This document shows positions 22,539 to 35,892 of a stretch of 64,000 bases of DNA, in pieces. Source of the DNA: Tomocerus qinae (taxonomy: Eukaryota; Arthropoda; Collembola; Entomobryomorpha; Tomoceridae); assembly GCA_020055645.1 (NCBI GenBank), contig CM034546.1:106706875-106770874 (forward strand), written 5' to 3'. Positions within the stretch are counted from its first letter, which is position 1; each line of letters starts with the position of its first letter. A program made the translations under genes and the position numbers. The notes under the pieces were generated by a model, which did no database searches, had not been told where the DNA came from, and was given only the letters and a program-made list of their open reading frames with translations.

Positions 22539-25500
22539 CTAAGCGCGTGGGACACTTTGTTTTAAATAGTTGGAATACATTTGTCGGGCGTGTGCCAAAA
22601 CTCTTGCCACATTATGTTTTCGAATCATTTTATCAAAGTACATCGCCGTTTCATTGTAGTCCATTTGATTTCTGATGATGTGATCCCGATGTTGGAGAAG
22701 GAGGGTAAGGCAGAGAAACATCAAAAAAGGATTTGCTCCACCAAACTCATCTGGTGTTGGCATTTTAGAAGCCTGTCTAGCAACTCCACTTTGAAATTCA
22801 GGCTCTTCCAACGAATTTTCGTCAAATTCAAGAGATTCGCTACAACAGTGTCCGGAGTCATTTTCAGAGTCGATTCCATCAAGCCCAGCAGCAGCTCCGG
22901 CATCTGCCCTTCTTCCTGTTTCCATAAATGCCTTTTTCGAGGGCGACTTGTTCGTATTATTAAAAGCGTACGGACTACTATGATAATCGCAGCGTTTATT
23001 TTGCACATGGAAAGAGTTATCAGTCTCCGAAGAACGTTTATATAAAGGAGCGCTTTCTTTATCTCCTTCGGAAGACGCGGGCGTTCCTGTTTCATTTCCA
23101 GGTGTTTCCGCCAATGGAGAGTGAGAATTCTTAATACTACTTTTGTTTATGTTTGAAAACGTGAACTGATCCTCTCGGGGTGTTTCTGCTTCGCTTAATT
23201 CATCTATAAACACTGACTGTCCATTCATATCTAAATCTACCGAGTTATTCCGAGAATTTGGATTTGATACTGTTGACGATTTGGAAGATGAGGATGAAGG
23301 TGTTGATTCTCCAGACTGAGATGCGGATTTTGATCTACCAATCTGCCAAAATTCTTTGAGATTTTTTATTAACTTCGGTTTTGGAGAGTTCGCTCCACTT
23401 AGCGATAAGATTTCAAAGGGGGAAGAACTAAAAAAGTCACTCGAACTGAGGATTTCCATTGTTTCATCCAAGCTATAAAAGTTTACAGAAAATAAGGATA
23501 ATCAATTAAGTTGATTTACTCTACCTATTTTATAAATTTTAAATATAAAATAAGGATTTACCTATAAAATGGTTTGCGGTGCGATTTCATATTGTTAGTA
23601 CTATTAGAAGATAATGAGCTCAGAGAATTTTCGTCTAAACTTAAATTAGGGCTTGCTTTTGGTTTTCTGGAAAGTCTCCTTTGTCTCAGTTCGTTTGTGT
23701 TTGAAGCTGTAGATGATCTCCGAATAGCACACACTTTGGAATAAGATGATGTCAATGAGGGGACAGGGATTGGAATTGTGTTTGCACTCATAGCTGTAAA
23801 TTTCACCTATAGATAATGCACACATTTATAGCTCTATTTCCCAAACAATAACTTTATATGTAGTAATTGAATTGCGGATATTTACTTCAAATAGAGGCAC
23901 ATCTTGAGGTTTATACGGAAGAGAAGCCCACAAAACTTCCATCATACGCAAGGCATCGTCAAAGGCAAATTCCCTCTTCATTTCTAACAAAAGCCACCGA
24001 TAGCAGAACAAAAGGTCATCAGCTCCAATACTTTTTAAATAGACCCAGAAAAAGTTATCGTAGAAAGCTAGCGCTTCTGCCAAATGAGAGAACTGCAAAC
24101 AGAAATATTAAATTCATTAGTTTGGATGTACTTAATTGGGATTTTACAAACAATGTCATGAAAACAAACCTTAAGAGACATGGCTAATCCGTCGGAATTA
24201 AAATTAGGGTTTATTCTTTCCATTAAAGCACAGAAGCAAATATAGGCCTGAGCTTCATCACCCATTGTGACTAATAGAGGCGAGGCCAAATCTGACATTC
24301 CTTGACAATACCCAACACTCGGATGATTTAGTGCATATCTGTAAACAACAATACGATAATTCGTAAAAATAATCTGCCAATCTCACTGTGTAATAAATCC
24401 TCAAATTGAAATAAGTCTTACGTGGTTAAAATGTTAAATAAACTGGCAATGTTTTGATTATCATCATGACCAGCGAAAAACTTCAAATGCCTATCCGTTC
24501 GCAAAACATCTTTTCGTACCATATTGCTGATACACATTACATCTTCACTAACCTGTTAAAACAATGATAATCATCTTTTACACAATCATTATCAGAACTA
24601 CTAGATGCGGAGATTTATTAAAAGGAAGGTCATAATTATTGCTAACAAGATAAAAATAAATTACCTGTCCATTCTGAATAGCTGTTTTCCAATCATCTCT
24701 CAAATCATAATAGTCTTTGGCTTTATTGCGAACATATTCTATTCTTCCATTTCCGGAGAGACCATCTGGATAGACATTGAGCAAATGTTTCCAAACGACC
24801 TTTCTAAGCGATGGTTCAATACCACCATGATAACACGCAAACCGCAACTCTCGAGGGCGGCATAACACTCCTCCGGAATCCAAATAATTTCGAAACTCAA
24901 TATCAGATAGTGGGGGTCGAGTTGTGACTACAGAAATATCCTCCACAAATGTCTTTGCTTTTTGCACCCATCTTTCCATCTACAATCAACCAAACAATAA
25001 ATAACAAACCTGGCCCATAAGAAAAGATACAAAAGTCTCTAGTTTTCTAAACTCACAGTGTTAAAAATTCCCGCAGTATTAATTTTCGGATTAAAATTTA
25101 ATGGATACTGGTAATTAGAACTTTGTGGAATAACAGGTTGAGAATTCTGTCTACTGTCCATATTTTGCATACTGCGACCATTACTCGTAGGAGTCGTGGA
25201 TTTGCTTCCCGAAAAATTCTTCATTAAAGGACTAGTATCTTGTATCACTTCGTTGGATTTAATTACTTCCCAAGGATCGTCTTCGTAACCGTCTTCCACA
25301 TCCAAAGGTATGTTTTTAGGTTCAACCATAAGTTGGAGATCTATGTGCGAAAACGAAGAAGAACTTGTTTACTTATTCACAATCCGCAATCATGAAACGC
25401 TGTACAATCATACAATGAAGATTTCATGTAGTAATATCTCAATAAATAATTTTCTGTACCAGGATCAGAAGCGGATAAGAAAGCAGCACTTAAATCCCAG

Positions 25501-28500
25501 TCTGAGACCATTGGTAGGAATGTTTCGCCTCCATAATCATCAAAAGCACGGTAACTGATTGCAAAATCTCTGTACAAGATCCCAACAAAGAAAACCCGAT
25601 CATTATAAATTTTGCAAACATAAGTTAACACTACACTAGTACATGTCGATAATAGTAATAAAAAGTCTTCTCAAGTTAAAGTTAAATAACTGGTTTCGTG
25701 TGATGAAGCTACAATTATTACTGAGTAAGTACAGAAGAAATTTATAGTCAGTATCACTTCACTGACTGCACAGAAGAAAATAAGCTAGCCTAACTATTGA
25801 GTAGAGCCTGTAGAGCTCTTTGTTCGCTACTGTTATGGGTCGAGGGCAAAATGGACAACACGACCAAGTGCAAATTATGCATTTTGGCGAAATTCCTAAT
25901 ATCTAATGACAATCTGTCAAAACATTGCCAAAAATTTTTGCAAATATGTATTTCCAACATGTAAAATTTTGAAATTATTGTCATTGCATGATAAAATGGT
26001 ATTTTGAGTTGTTGGATGAAATAGAAGTGAAGAGACACATTTTGTCTTCGACATGTGCAGTTTTAGGCAAGCTCTTCTTCCATAATAACAGGAAGTGGAG
26101 TAATAAAACACAGGAGCTTGTTTATTATTAAATGAGGAACAAGTGAACATAAGTATTGAGTTGCCATCAGAAAGTTCTACCACAGCAAGCCGGTCCAATA
26201 ACAGTTCTACCTTTCCTAAATTTCTTATCACGTCACGTACGCCTTATACTACATTCAATTCCAATTAAATCAAACCTCAAACTTCATGGCGGAAAGAAAC
26301 CACCAGCTTCCCGTGTAATCATTTAAGACTCCAGTTTCCACAACAGTCTTATTATTACACTGGCTGTCTACACAAACTCACAGAATATGATTCGCTGGAA
26401 TAAAGCTTGCCAGAATTCAATTTCCTCTATTATTTACAAGGAAAGGGGGAAGTTGTCAGAAATGTCTCTCGAAAACAAACGAAATTGTTCAAGGCAACAT
26501 AGATTATTCGACCTTTTAAGTTGTTGCTACCGTACTTGACAAGACTCACGAATGAGAGACAGAGAGAGAGAGAGAAGAAGAACAACTAACTCTAGCTGAG
26601 TCTGAGACAAGATAATGTAATTAGAATATAATGACACTCTGTCGCTAACAGATATACACCGAGTATAGATATCACAATCATTCCGTTATTGGTTGATACA
26701 CAAATAATTTACACATGCCAAAATTCTCGACTACATTATGCTCCTAAATTAATTGTGTACAGTGATGGTGATAATACCTTTTAGACGACATTTTGAATGG
26801 AAGAAAATTCAATTTAAATCACACCACTTGTAGAATCACAGTCACACGAAAATATTCATTTTGATATTTGAGAGGAAAACGATGTAATTGTGTGAAGAAG
26901 TCAGTAACCACTGTTGAGTTTGAAATGTCTTTGATTTCAACTTGTGGATGAGATATTGAAAGTAGTGAGATAAAGAAGCTATCATTTAATACAGATAGAA
27001 TTTAATAGATATGGTTGATACATAAATGTATTTAAAGCTCAACTAATCTAAAAGCACACACCCCCATCTAATCCTCTCCGGTCAGTTAGACAAGACAAAG
27101 TATTTCTTACACATAGGGAACCACTGAAAAGAGAGAGGAGGATGAAAGGACAAGGAAAAGATAAGATGTAATGTAACTAAGCAGGGATTTAGATTGGACT
27201 GACCGACTGGACTGACAGAATGACTGCAACTGAATACTTGGAACGCTTTTGTTTTGCCTTCGTCCAGTAGCCGTGCTCTCATTAGGTATATATTATAGAC
27301 CATTTTATAATGTACTACTACAATACAGTATAATAATTACCAATAGCCCTACAAAAACAAATAGAGACAAATCATTTGAAGTTAAAGGTAATAAACTATA
27401 TGTGACTTGATTTCACTGGTCTGGTGTGGCTCTGTGTCAACAACAAACAACTGACAGTCACAAAACTACATAGTGACAGAGCAGGGAAAATATTTACCGA
27501 ATAGACACACACCAGCAACCCACGAACAAACGATGCAAGAGATTGTATTGGACAAAATCCTCTCCTGATACAAAGCACGTACACCACAAAGTCAGGAGTT
27601 TACTAATCTAAATGCCCACAATATACCTCGCTTAAACATTAAAAACACTGTCTAGTTATTTACCTTGGCCTGTAAAACACATGTATACATTCATTTTAAA
27701 TTAAATACACTAAAAAAGGTACGACCACTAATTGAATTCACTTACCTGACACATAAACTCACAAAATGGTGCAATATGGACTTTCTACCAATTAGCATAC
27801 AATTTTAATCACTCCACAACTAAAAGCTAAATTAATGCACTCAGAACCAGTTTTCACACACAATTAATGTATAAACGTGAGATGACAAATTCTAAATCCT
27901 TTTGGACACTCATTGCCCTCTCTAAAATAGCTGCCATTATCTAGTCGTTCTAAATCTGTTATTGATAAGTAACTAAGTAGACATTACCAGCTTACATGGC
28001 CACGTCAAATTACAATTTGGATGACGGTTGACGTAAAGGCACTTAAGCACAAGATTTAAGACATTTGACTCATACATACTAATAGTGTAGATAGACTTAT
28101 AGATTTCCATTTATATTTACCTTCAACTATAAGCATCAACTATATAAGTGTGCATAGGTCCAATGGATGAGTTTATTAACATATATGTAAATACAAGTGC
28201 ACATGCACCATGCACCTTTTGATAATTATTATTAACGAACAATACACACAACTGGGTGTTTCGGTATCTATTTACTTAGTATAGATTCTAACATACATCG
28301 AATCGGTCACCATAAAAGGTAATTTACAGATATACATACAAACTATTTGTCATAATAAGGGTTGTGTATGTAGACTAATCCGGATTATATTATTTAGGGT
28401 TTAACTAAGATATTGGTACAGTAAGTACAAAGTGGGAGGGTAAAACAGAGATAAAAGAGTAAAAGTTCATTCTTACCCCTTCATGTCAAAAGCCCTTCCA

Positions 28501-28882
28501 ATGAGATTTTTGAGAATATCGAAATTGGTTAGCTGTGGGTCGACTGAGAAACGTCGACTTTGTTCCTGGCCATCGGTCAAGTGCTACAGGAAAGAATTCA
28601 GAGTTATTACTCATGTATTATCATAGGATTTTACAGTATTGGTTTTATAACACACTTTTGAACGAAAAGTGTACATGCTAGTCGAAAATATTTATTAATG
28701 CTACATATTGATCAGTAAATATAATTTTAGCTAATCATAAGTTGGGACTCTGGAAATGTACATGGCATTCCTTTCATTATTAGGTCCAAAAAAGATAAAT
28801 ATTATTTAGTGTTTACTTGAGCTTGTATCCTAACAGCATCTTGATGGTAAGGATATCTTGATGTTGAGGAAGCTCTCGACAT
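22539..28882 (-). CDS. TBC1D25: TBC1 domain family member 25 (OATL1), Rab GTPase-activating protein
   Basis: GAP for Rab proteins; the vertebrate protein acts on Rab33B at autophagosomes. Ten exons on the minus strand: 28882-28817, 28583-28477, 25569-25460, 25340-25057, 24979-24665, 24552-24422, 24338-24170, 24092-23886, 23806-23562, 23472-22539, giving 855 aa. The N-terminal PB1-like region is spread over exons 1-3 (RRFSVDPQLTNFDILKNLI, DFAISYRAFDD, LPMVSDWDLSAAF). The TBC domain has CYHGGIEPSLRKVVWKHLLN, VRKDVLRTDR with the arginine finger at Arg312, VGYCQGMSDLASP with the glutamine finger at Gln350, and FCYRWLLLEMKREFAFDDA. After a serine-rich linker, GGANPFLMFLCLTLLLQHRD and MYFDKMIRKHNVARVL match the conserved TBC1D25 C-terminus. 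Intron 2 (25570-28476) is 2.9 kb and holds only simple repeats, including an AG run near 26555. Confidence 0.95.
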
Positions 28883-29564
28883 TTTTATCCAGGATGCTAT
28901 TAATAGCTAAAATAGCTATTAGCAGTGAAGGTCAAGCCAGTGGAATTAGTACAATGCAGGAAAGCTAGTAGCACACACAGCTTCGAGCCTGAAAATACAA
29001 AATATTTTTAATCGACAAATATTCCTATTAAAAAGCTACGCTTTACATTTTAAACCAATAGCTGTTCATATTACACATAATCTACAGATCAATGCGAATT
29101 GATTTAATTACTAGTTTTACCTAGTCGAGTATGTGGAAAGAGATTAGATGAACATTCAATTAGGTTGTTGTTTACAACTAACTTTTGCAACTCACATTTA
29201 CCATGCATTTGGCATTGCTAAATGTCATTCGTAGTAGTGAGTTATGCTAACGAGATTATAACCGGCTGTACATTGATTTGTCTTTACTCACCAAGCAAAT
29301 AAACAACATGATATTGCATCCCTATTCATGATGATAGTATTTAAACAACAGCAGATTAAATATATCTGATTAGCAACGCATATCTGTTAATACTTAACCC
29401 GAATGAACGATAATCTTTAGACTGAGCAAAGGAAGTAGTCAGGACAAATAATATTACAAAGGACGAATTCGGAAATATATTTATTTATTTAAGGTACGCG
29501 TCCGATGGCAACCGGCAAATTAATCTGACTATCATATTGCCTCTTAACTTTTTTTGCGCCAAAA
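28883..29564. other. 5' flank of TBC1D25, no other feature
   Basis: AT-rich non-coding sequence upstream of the first coding exon of TBC1D25. The promoter and any 5' UTR exon should lie here or further right, but no motif is decisive. Confidence 0.4.
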
Positions 29565-29831
29565 GAATCAACTTAAAAACCAAAAGAGCTACAAGAAAGT
29601 TTAAATAGGGAAAAAGATACTCCATAACCCACAGCATTCGGCTCCGAAAGAATATTTTAAACTTTTTTTCTGCAGTTGCGATTAATTGCAAATTCCGCAC
29701 GAAAACGTTTATATCTCCAGATTGGACCAATATGTTTGAAATATTCTTTCGGAGCCGAATGCAGGGGATTGTGGACTATCTGTTTGCCTATTTAAACTTT
29801 TTTGTAGGTCTATTGGTTTTTGAGTTGATTC
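29565..29831. mobile_element. Foldback element with about 93-bp arms
   Basis: The left arm (29565-29657) and right arm (29738-29831) are inverted copies. The innermost 23 bp match exactly (GCATTCGGCTCCGAAAGAAT and on), and further out GAATCAACT, AAAAACCA and AGTTTAAATAGG are shared. The loop is about 80 bp. A 81-codon ORF on the minus strand crosses the left arm but has no protein-like support. This looks like a diverged foldback MITE. Confidence 0.75.
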
Positions 29832-30336
29832 GGTTGCTGTAAAGGAAGTCGGATGTAATCTGTATTATATGTTCTTCATGATCTAAAAAAGTGTAACTGG
29901 GGCTCAGTGAATAAACTACCTGTACTTGTCACCTTGTCAGTCAGTCAAATATGCTGAAGCGCTAGAATATAATTATATGACCAAATTTTTTGATATTCTC
30001 CTGGTATTTGTTTTGACGAGGTCTAGATGACCCGATAGATTAAGCCAAAATCTTTTAGGTAGGGCCAAAGTCTCAGTCAAAGTGAGGCCGCGAATGAAGC
30101 ATGACTTTTCTCTCTTCCCTACTTTATTTATGTAAAACTGATTTTTCAAAAATCGATTTCAATCTAACACAAACTAGTTTATGCAAAAAAAACATCTTGA
30201 AAACATGACAGTTGTGTTGGATTGAGTTTCCAATTTGCTGGAATGGGTTTCCAAAGTGTCGGAGTGGAAAACAGCATCAAAACAGTATCAAATAATATTA
30301 GTTTGTTCACAGTCGAGGACTGATTATATAGACAGT
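29832..30336. other. Spacer between two foldback elements
   Basis: No exon, RNA gene or repeat is recognised in this 500-bp AT-rich stretch. Confidence 0.4.
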
Positions 30337-30738
30337 GGTACCTCGTTGCCGGTAGGGCGTTGTTGACGGTAAACATTGGTGCCAATTCATCTTTACCACT
30401 TACCACTGGCAACACCCTCATCAATGACTTTACCACTTATCGTATAATAAATTAATATAGTCCTACCGGTCCATATTTTACGTATATAACAAACCTAGCC
30501 TAAATGAAATAAACAAATTATAAGGGAGGATACGGGGAATGTTCCACCAGTTTTCAATGTAACGAACCTAACCTAATAATTTTTATAGATAACTGTCGAA
30601 TTTGTTTATTTCATTTAGGTTAGGTTTGTTATACATGATAAGTTTATTACATAACCAAATGAGAGTGTTGCCTTTGTTGCCCTTGGTAAAAGATGAATTG
30701 GCAACAATGTTTACCGTCAACAACGGCAACGAGGTACC
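30337..30738. mobile_element. Second foldback element, arms of 183 and 140 bp
   Basis: The left arm (30337-30519) starts GGTACCTCGTTGCC and ends AAATGAAATAAACAAATT. The right arm (30599-30738) is its complement, starting AATTTGTTTATTTCATTT and ending GGCAACGAGGTACC. Shared internal blocks are TTGTTGACGGTAAACATTG and GCCAATTCATCTTT. The left arm has about 40 extra bases, partly a local repeat of ACTTACCACT/ACTTATCG. It is unrelated in sequence to the foldback at 29565. Confidence 0.8.
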
Positions 30739-33700
30739 GTTGCCTAAATTCAACCCAGTCGAGAGAAGAAAACTTAAAAATTCCTATAACACATTGGTCT
30801 ACACAGTCCCAATTAAGTAATATTCGGTTCGGGTATATTTAGATTCAAAGGTGATGAGTAGCAAGAAGAGATAGAACAAGAAAGAGCTTTGCAAACTACT
30901 TTTGTGCAATCAATTGACTATTCTGCTTCATTGAAAATTATATCCATGGTTATTTTACTATTACAAAGTTATCGAGTTTTCCCACTTTCAGATTCATACG
31001 CTTCCCTTAATGTATATCTTTTGTTACAAGGTTCACTGATCCCTAACACAATTCAAAACGAATTTTGACTCAATAATGCAGTGATTGGGTTCGTCTTTGT
31101 GGTTGTAGCACATTTCAATATAGGCTCACGGGGTTAAAAAATGTAGGTTTAGCTCTTGGCACTCTATTTATGGAGACAAAATTTGCTAACATTGAACAAA
31201 GCCAAAGTACTTGCCAATTTTTGGTGTTTAGATAAAATGTGACTAATTCTAAAAATGAATCTTCTAGTCATTGTCGATGTTTCAGGTACAAGGAGCACTT
31301 CAATTTTCTCCATTTAAGTGCTATTGAAGTTAAAAGATTGCAAGAGGTAAATAACAATAGGAAACTGTGTGCTGAGACTTTTAATATATAAAGATCGCTG
31401 CATAGAGCAAGGCGATTTATTGTAGATTACATGAAGCATGAAAGGACGTTGAGTAGGCTAAAGGATTTTAAGGTACCTAACTCGTTCTTCTGAAGTTATA
31501 AGTACAAATAGAGAGTTAGTTTTAAAATAAGTAGCAGCAGAAAATGCGACTAGATACGGTCTCTCTCTACTTATTGTTAATAAGAAAAGAAGTCAGTTGA
31601 GCGTGGAGTAAAAAGCTATTTATGGCGCAGATATTAAAGCATATTCTTACTATAGCTGTCTTACTATAAATATCTTTGCATATCTTTGATACAAACTTCA
31701 CAAAACTATATAATACTTGTTAAACTTGCGTTAACATTTTAGTATCATTGTATAAGAAAGGATAAAGGTAATATTATATCTACTTTACCTTACTTGCATA
31801 CTTTTATCCTAATAAAATTACACGCAAATTAGTTACACGCAAGTACACGTAAGTATAAAAGTTGGACAACTATATTTTACAAATTTCGTCTCTAGCCTAA
31901 TTTTTTTGAGTACATTAGATCGATGGATGTGGATATCGAATTGCAAATTACGGAAGTTAGCGAATTTTTCTTGAACCATTATTATCTGGGTAACTAAAGT
32001 CTACTTACCTAGTTCATTTTATTCACTTACTAACATAATTAGGCAATGATTTTCCTTCCTATCTGCACGTATTATATGTAAGTTGAGGAGTTTAAGGATA
32101 TTATTGTTAGTAATTAATCGCTCGCAATAATAAAACCACATAAAATACACATAAACACATTCATAAATAGAATAGCGAAATTACTTTTACAATATAATTG
32201 TGCCACAAATATTTATTAGTTACATCCACTGCTAAATGATTGTTATTTCCATTGAAAACTGTTAAAATATATTCTAATAGTTAATTGCTGGAAAATCGAG
32301 TGATCTGCAATAGTTACTCATTCATAATTTAATTTAGTCTTAGTAGTTGTTTGAAATAGGTGGCTAAGTTGGCATATACACTAAATATTAGATTATGTAA
32401 CATGGTAATATTAATGCTGTGTATATAAATGTTAATTGATGAAGAAGAAAGTTAGAAAAGTTTGATTAGATAAGTTTTGTGTTTACGTACTTATGCGTCA
32501 TAATATGTAGATTAGAACATTCAACTCAATTAACTCACCTTGAATGGAGGTATTCCTTGGACTTCCACCTTTACTAATTAGTTTTAAATGCAATTAGAAC
32601 AGTATTCGTGTTTAGTAAACAGTTGAAAGTTTGGAGGATGACTAACTGAAGGATTAGGTCGTTAAATCCGCGATGAAAATATTAGAAAAAGGGTCCTTGT
32701 TGCAGTTATTTAGTTTAGCATTGAATCAGCTGTTGTAGGTACTCGTTCTTGTCTCCTGTTCATTTACATGCATAAATAGTGCAGATACTATAGCCAATGC
32801 AATGTGCACAGGGGAATTTAATGCAGGTGGAAACTGTAATCCGTCGTAGTATCTGTTGTAATGTGCCTAGCCTAGGTACCAGTGCCACCAGTAGAAAGCT
32901 TGGATTAACATATTAACTTTTTCTTCTATATCTCAATGATACGTCCTACTTAAATTAACTCTTTTGTCACAGGCCAGCATTACACGCTGTACTTATAGTC
33001 TATAGGGGAGGAGAACTAGCGGTACCTTCACAATCCCTATTCTGTACAGTTCTAATCAAATTCTACGTGCATGACTTGTGAGATTCCTTGTGTCCAGTTC
33101 CCTGTAGGTTGTACAGACTGATATGTACCTCTACCGAGAAGTTCTAGTAAGGTGACATATAGATGTACCGCAAAAGAATATTTGCAGCTATACCTGGCAC
33201 TAGCTGGAATATTATACTATAGCACAGAAACCATCTGTACGAGTATATATTTTGTACCTTCTGTGAAAATATTTTCGCTATGTAGACAGATTATTTTTTT
33301 CCACTTGCCTACATAGATACACATGGATTGTACATAGTGGGCACGTTTTCCTACGTTATGATGATGGAATACACTATTTTTAGCTATAGGCAGAATTATG
33401 AGAGTACTTTTCCCATACCGAATTGAAGCCACATTTCTTGGTGATAATACACTTGGGTATAATACTTAGTATGCATCCGTAAATAGTAACTCGATTAAGG
33501 ACACAGCAAAATACACTTTTTGTGGTCGTGTTTTATTAGGTCTTTTATTATAAACCAACTACAATTGCACACTTGCTATTTGCTACATTGTCTCATTAAA
33601 GCAAACATGAATGAACATTTGTCTGTAGTAAATAACTTTTTATTACAACCATGTACCTACACGACATTACAGTTAAAGCTTTACTGCATATTGCCATCTC

Positions 33701-34315
33701 CAATTTACAGTCTTATCACATGTGCGGTTTTTTAAATCCTTCTTTTAGCTTATTTCTATCAAGATTCAAGCAAATGATGTATGCAATTCACTCGGCTACA
33801 CCAGCATCCATTAACCACTTCATTTATTTACGAACATACATGTACAACCTAAGAGTTATACATCAGACACAAACAGTTATTACACATTGCACATGTACAG
33901 TAAGAAAACAAGAGTAATGCTTACGATGTACACAAAATGCATAATGTCGAGCACTTTGTAATACTACAGCACTGTCTCAGGGCAGCCGTCTAACAGCTAA
34001 AATTAACTGTTACTTGCAGGACATAAAACTTAATACTCTCGGGGTGGGACACATATGGCATCAAAACTACAGGTTACGTGGGGGCCAGGAAAAGTCTTCC
34101 TGTTATTGAACTTAAAACTGGGTATGCACGGTATGCACACAGAAGACGCTCATTTTTTATTCTATCTAATTTAATTTCCAATTCTTCGAAATTCTAAAAA
34201 ATGTTAATGCACTTATATTCAATTCACTATTGAAAAAACATTTTGAAGGAAATATGAAGCATTTACGTTACTACATAAATTGACAACTTGGCAAAAAAAT
34301 GGTAGTACCTAGAAG
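30739..34315. other. Gene-poor AT-rich region
   Basis: 3.5 kb with no splice-linked exons, no protein-like ORF longer than 90 codons and no tRNA-like structure on either strand. The short ORFs here have random composition. Confidence 0.5.
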
Positions 34316-34700
34316 TAAGTTCATCGTTTTTCATCGATTTTCATCGTTTTACATCGTTTTTCATCGCTTTTCATCGTTTTTCGTCGATTTTAATCGTTTT
34401 TCATCGTTTTTCATCGTTTTCATGGATTTTCATCGTTTTTCATCAATTTTCATCGTTTTTCATCGATTTTATATTTTCATCGATTTTCATTTCATCGATT
34501 TTCATCGATTTTCATCGATATTCATTGTTTTTCATCGATTTTCATCGATTTTCATCGATTTTCATTGTTTTTCATTGTTTTTCATCGATTTTCATTGTTT
34601 TTCATTGTTTTTCATCGATTTTCATCGATTTTCATTGTTTTTCATCGATTTTCATCGATTTTCATTGTTTTTCATCGATTTTCATCGATTTTCATATTTT
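34316..34700. repeat. 10-bp minisatellite, consensus TCATCGATTT
   Basis: About 38 units of TCATCGNTTT, with the variants TCATCGTTTT, TCATTGTTTT and TCATCGATTT. The first two lines keep exact 10-bp register; later one-base slips occur. Later copies show a higher-order alternation of CGAT and TTGT units. It produces a long spurious ORF of repeated FHRFSS/FIDFH residues, which is not a gene. Confidence 0.93.
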
Positions 34701-35892
34701 CAACGTATACAACCGGTCTCAACAGCCAACTTTGAGTTATACCTTATATACCGTATGCAGAGTCCGAAAATAGAAGAGCTTTTTACAACGTTTTGATTTC
34801 TATGTAATTGTTGCTAAAAACATAAAGTAGGGCTGGGGCTGGGATGTAAAATAGAGCACGAACATTTATGTTTTCTCCCTATAACTCTAACATAGGTCCT
34901 ATGTGTTGTACGCTGAATACTAATGCGTCCTGTGCGCCTTCTTCCGTTTTCACTAACATTAAGTCGACTGTATAGTACGCTGAACTATTTATTCCAGGTT
35001 GAGATGGTTCTCAAGCCTATGTCATCTTCATGGAACAACTTTCAGACTTTCCCAATTTTATTTATTTTACTAAAGGAAATTTTTAGAATTAGTACAAATA
35101 TTCAAAAGCGATAGTTATAGCCTAAGCCTAGATATTATATAGCTACAGATCAATATTCCTCCACTGCTTATCACTTAGAACAGGTGTGTACAAAATTGAA
35201 ATTGTTTTAATAAATATCATCAGTTGGTGTCGGCAGTGTCATTTCTTATATAGATCCATGAAATAAATTAGGTAAATTAATTGACATTTAATTCATCATC
35301 CCAACTACTACTTTCGATCGGATAAATATTTCTTATTATTATACATCTAAACTCTTCTAATTATATCTCGAAGTTTCTTTAAATGAATAGATTCAGTATA
35401 GATTGCGATTGGGTTGGCGAAAATATATGCATTTATGCTAATAATAGGTTACAACAGAATTGTTTTATTGGCAATGCTTTACATAAATACTTGTCATTCA
35501 GTCAACAATGACTTCAATGTGTTTAGACATAAGCTTAAAACTATGCATAAAAATTGCTATGATTTATTGCTAATTATGATACATCATTCACTTTACAACG
35601 CAATAATACTTAACCACAATAAGGTAAATTTAGGCCAATTTATTGTTTCTTCAGAAATATACGTGAATATTACTGGTTGACGATTTCAATTATTAAGTCG
35701 AAGGCACTTTTTGCTAGATCAAGGACTCAAGGTAAGGATCAGGACATTTCATGGTCGCTTGGAATCTATTGTTTTGAACACAAGAAATTTTAACCAAGTC
35801 AGTTTTGGTAACTTTGGCAAGTGATGTGGTTAATATGGCTAAATGTCTGTCAAATAAATGATGGTTCAAGTTAAAGAACCTACAGTTTTTGA
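34701..35892. other. Flank downstream of CHCHD2, no gene
   Basis: Non-coding, including the 3' flank of the minus-strand CHCHD2 gene. A short dyad GGTTC...GAACC at about 35862-35880 is not part of a tRNA. Confidence 0.5.

Noticed and set aside
27082..27587. Two short minus-strand ORFs in TBC1D25 intron 2
   Set aside because: No splice sites in phase with neighbouring exons and no conserved sequence; the flanking exons join correctly without them.
29485..29730. 81-codon hydrophobic ORF
   Set aside because: It crosses one arm of a foldback element; the openness follows from AT-rich arm sequence.
34299..34796. 165-codon ORF of repeated phenylalanine/histidine/serine residues
   Set aside because: It is a read-through of the 10-bp minisatellite; several frames are open for the same reason and there is no domain.
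35862..35880. tRNA-like arm GGTTC...GAACC
   Set aside because: No cloverleaf, acceptor stem or anticodon arm can be built around it.
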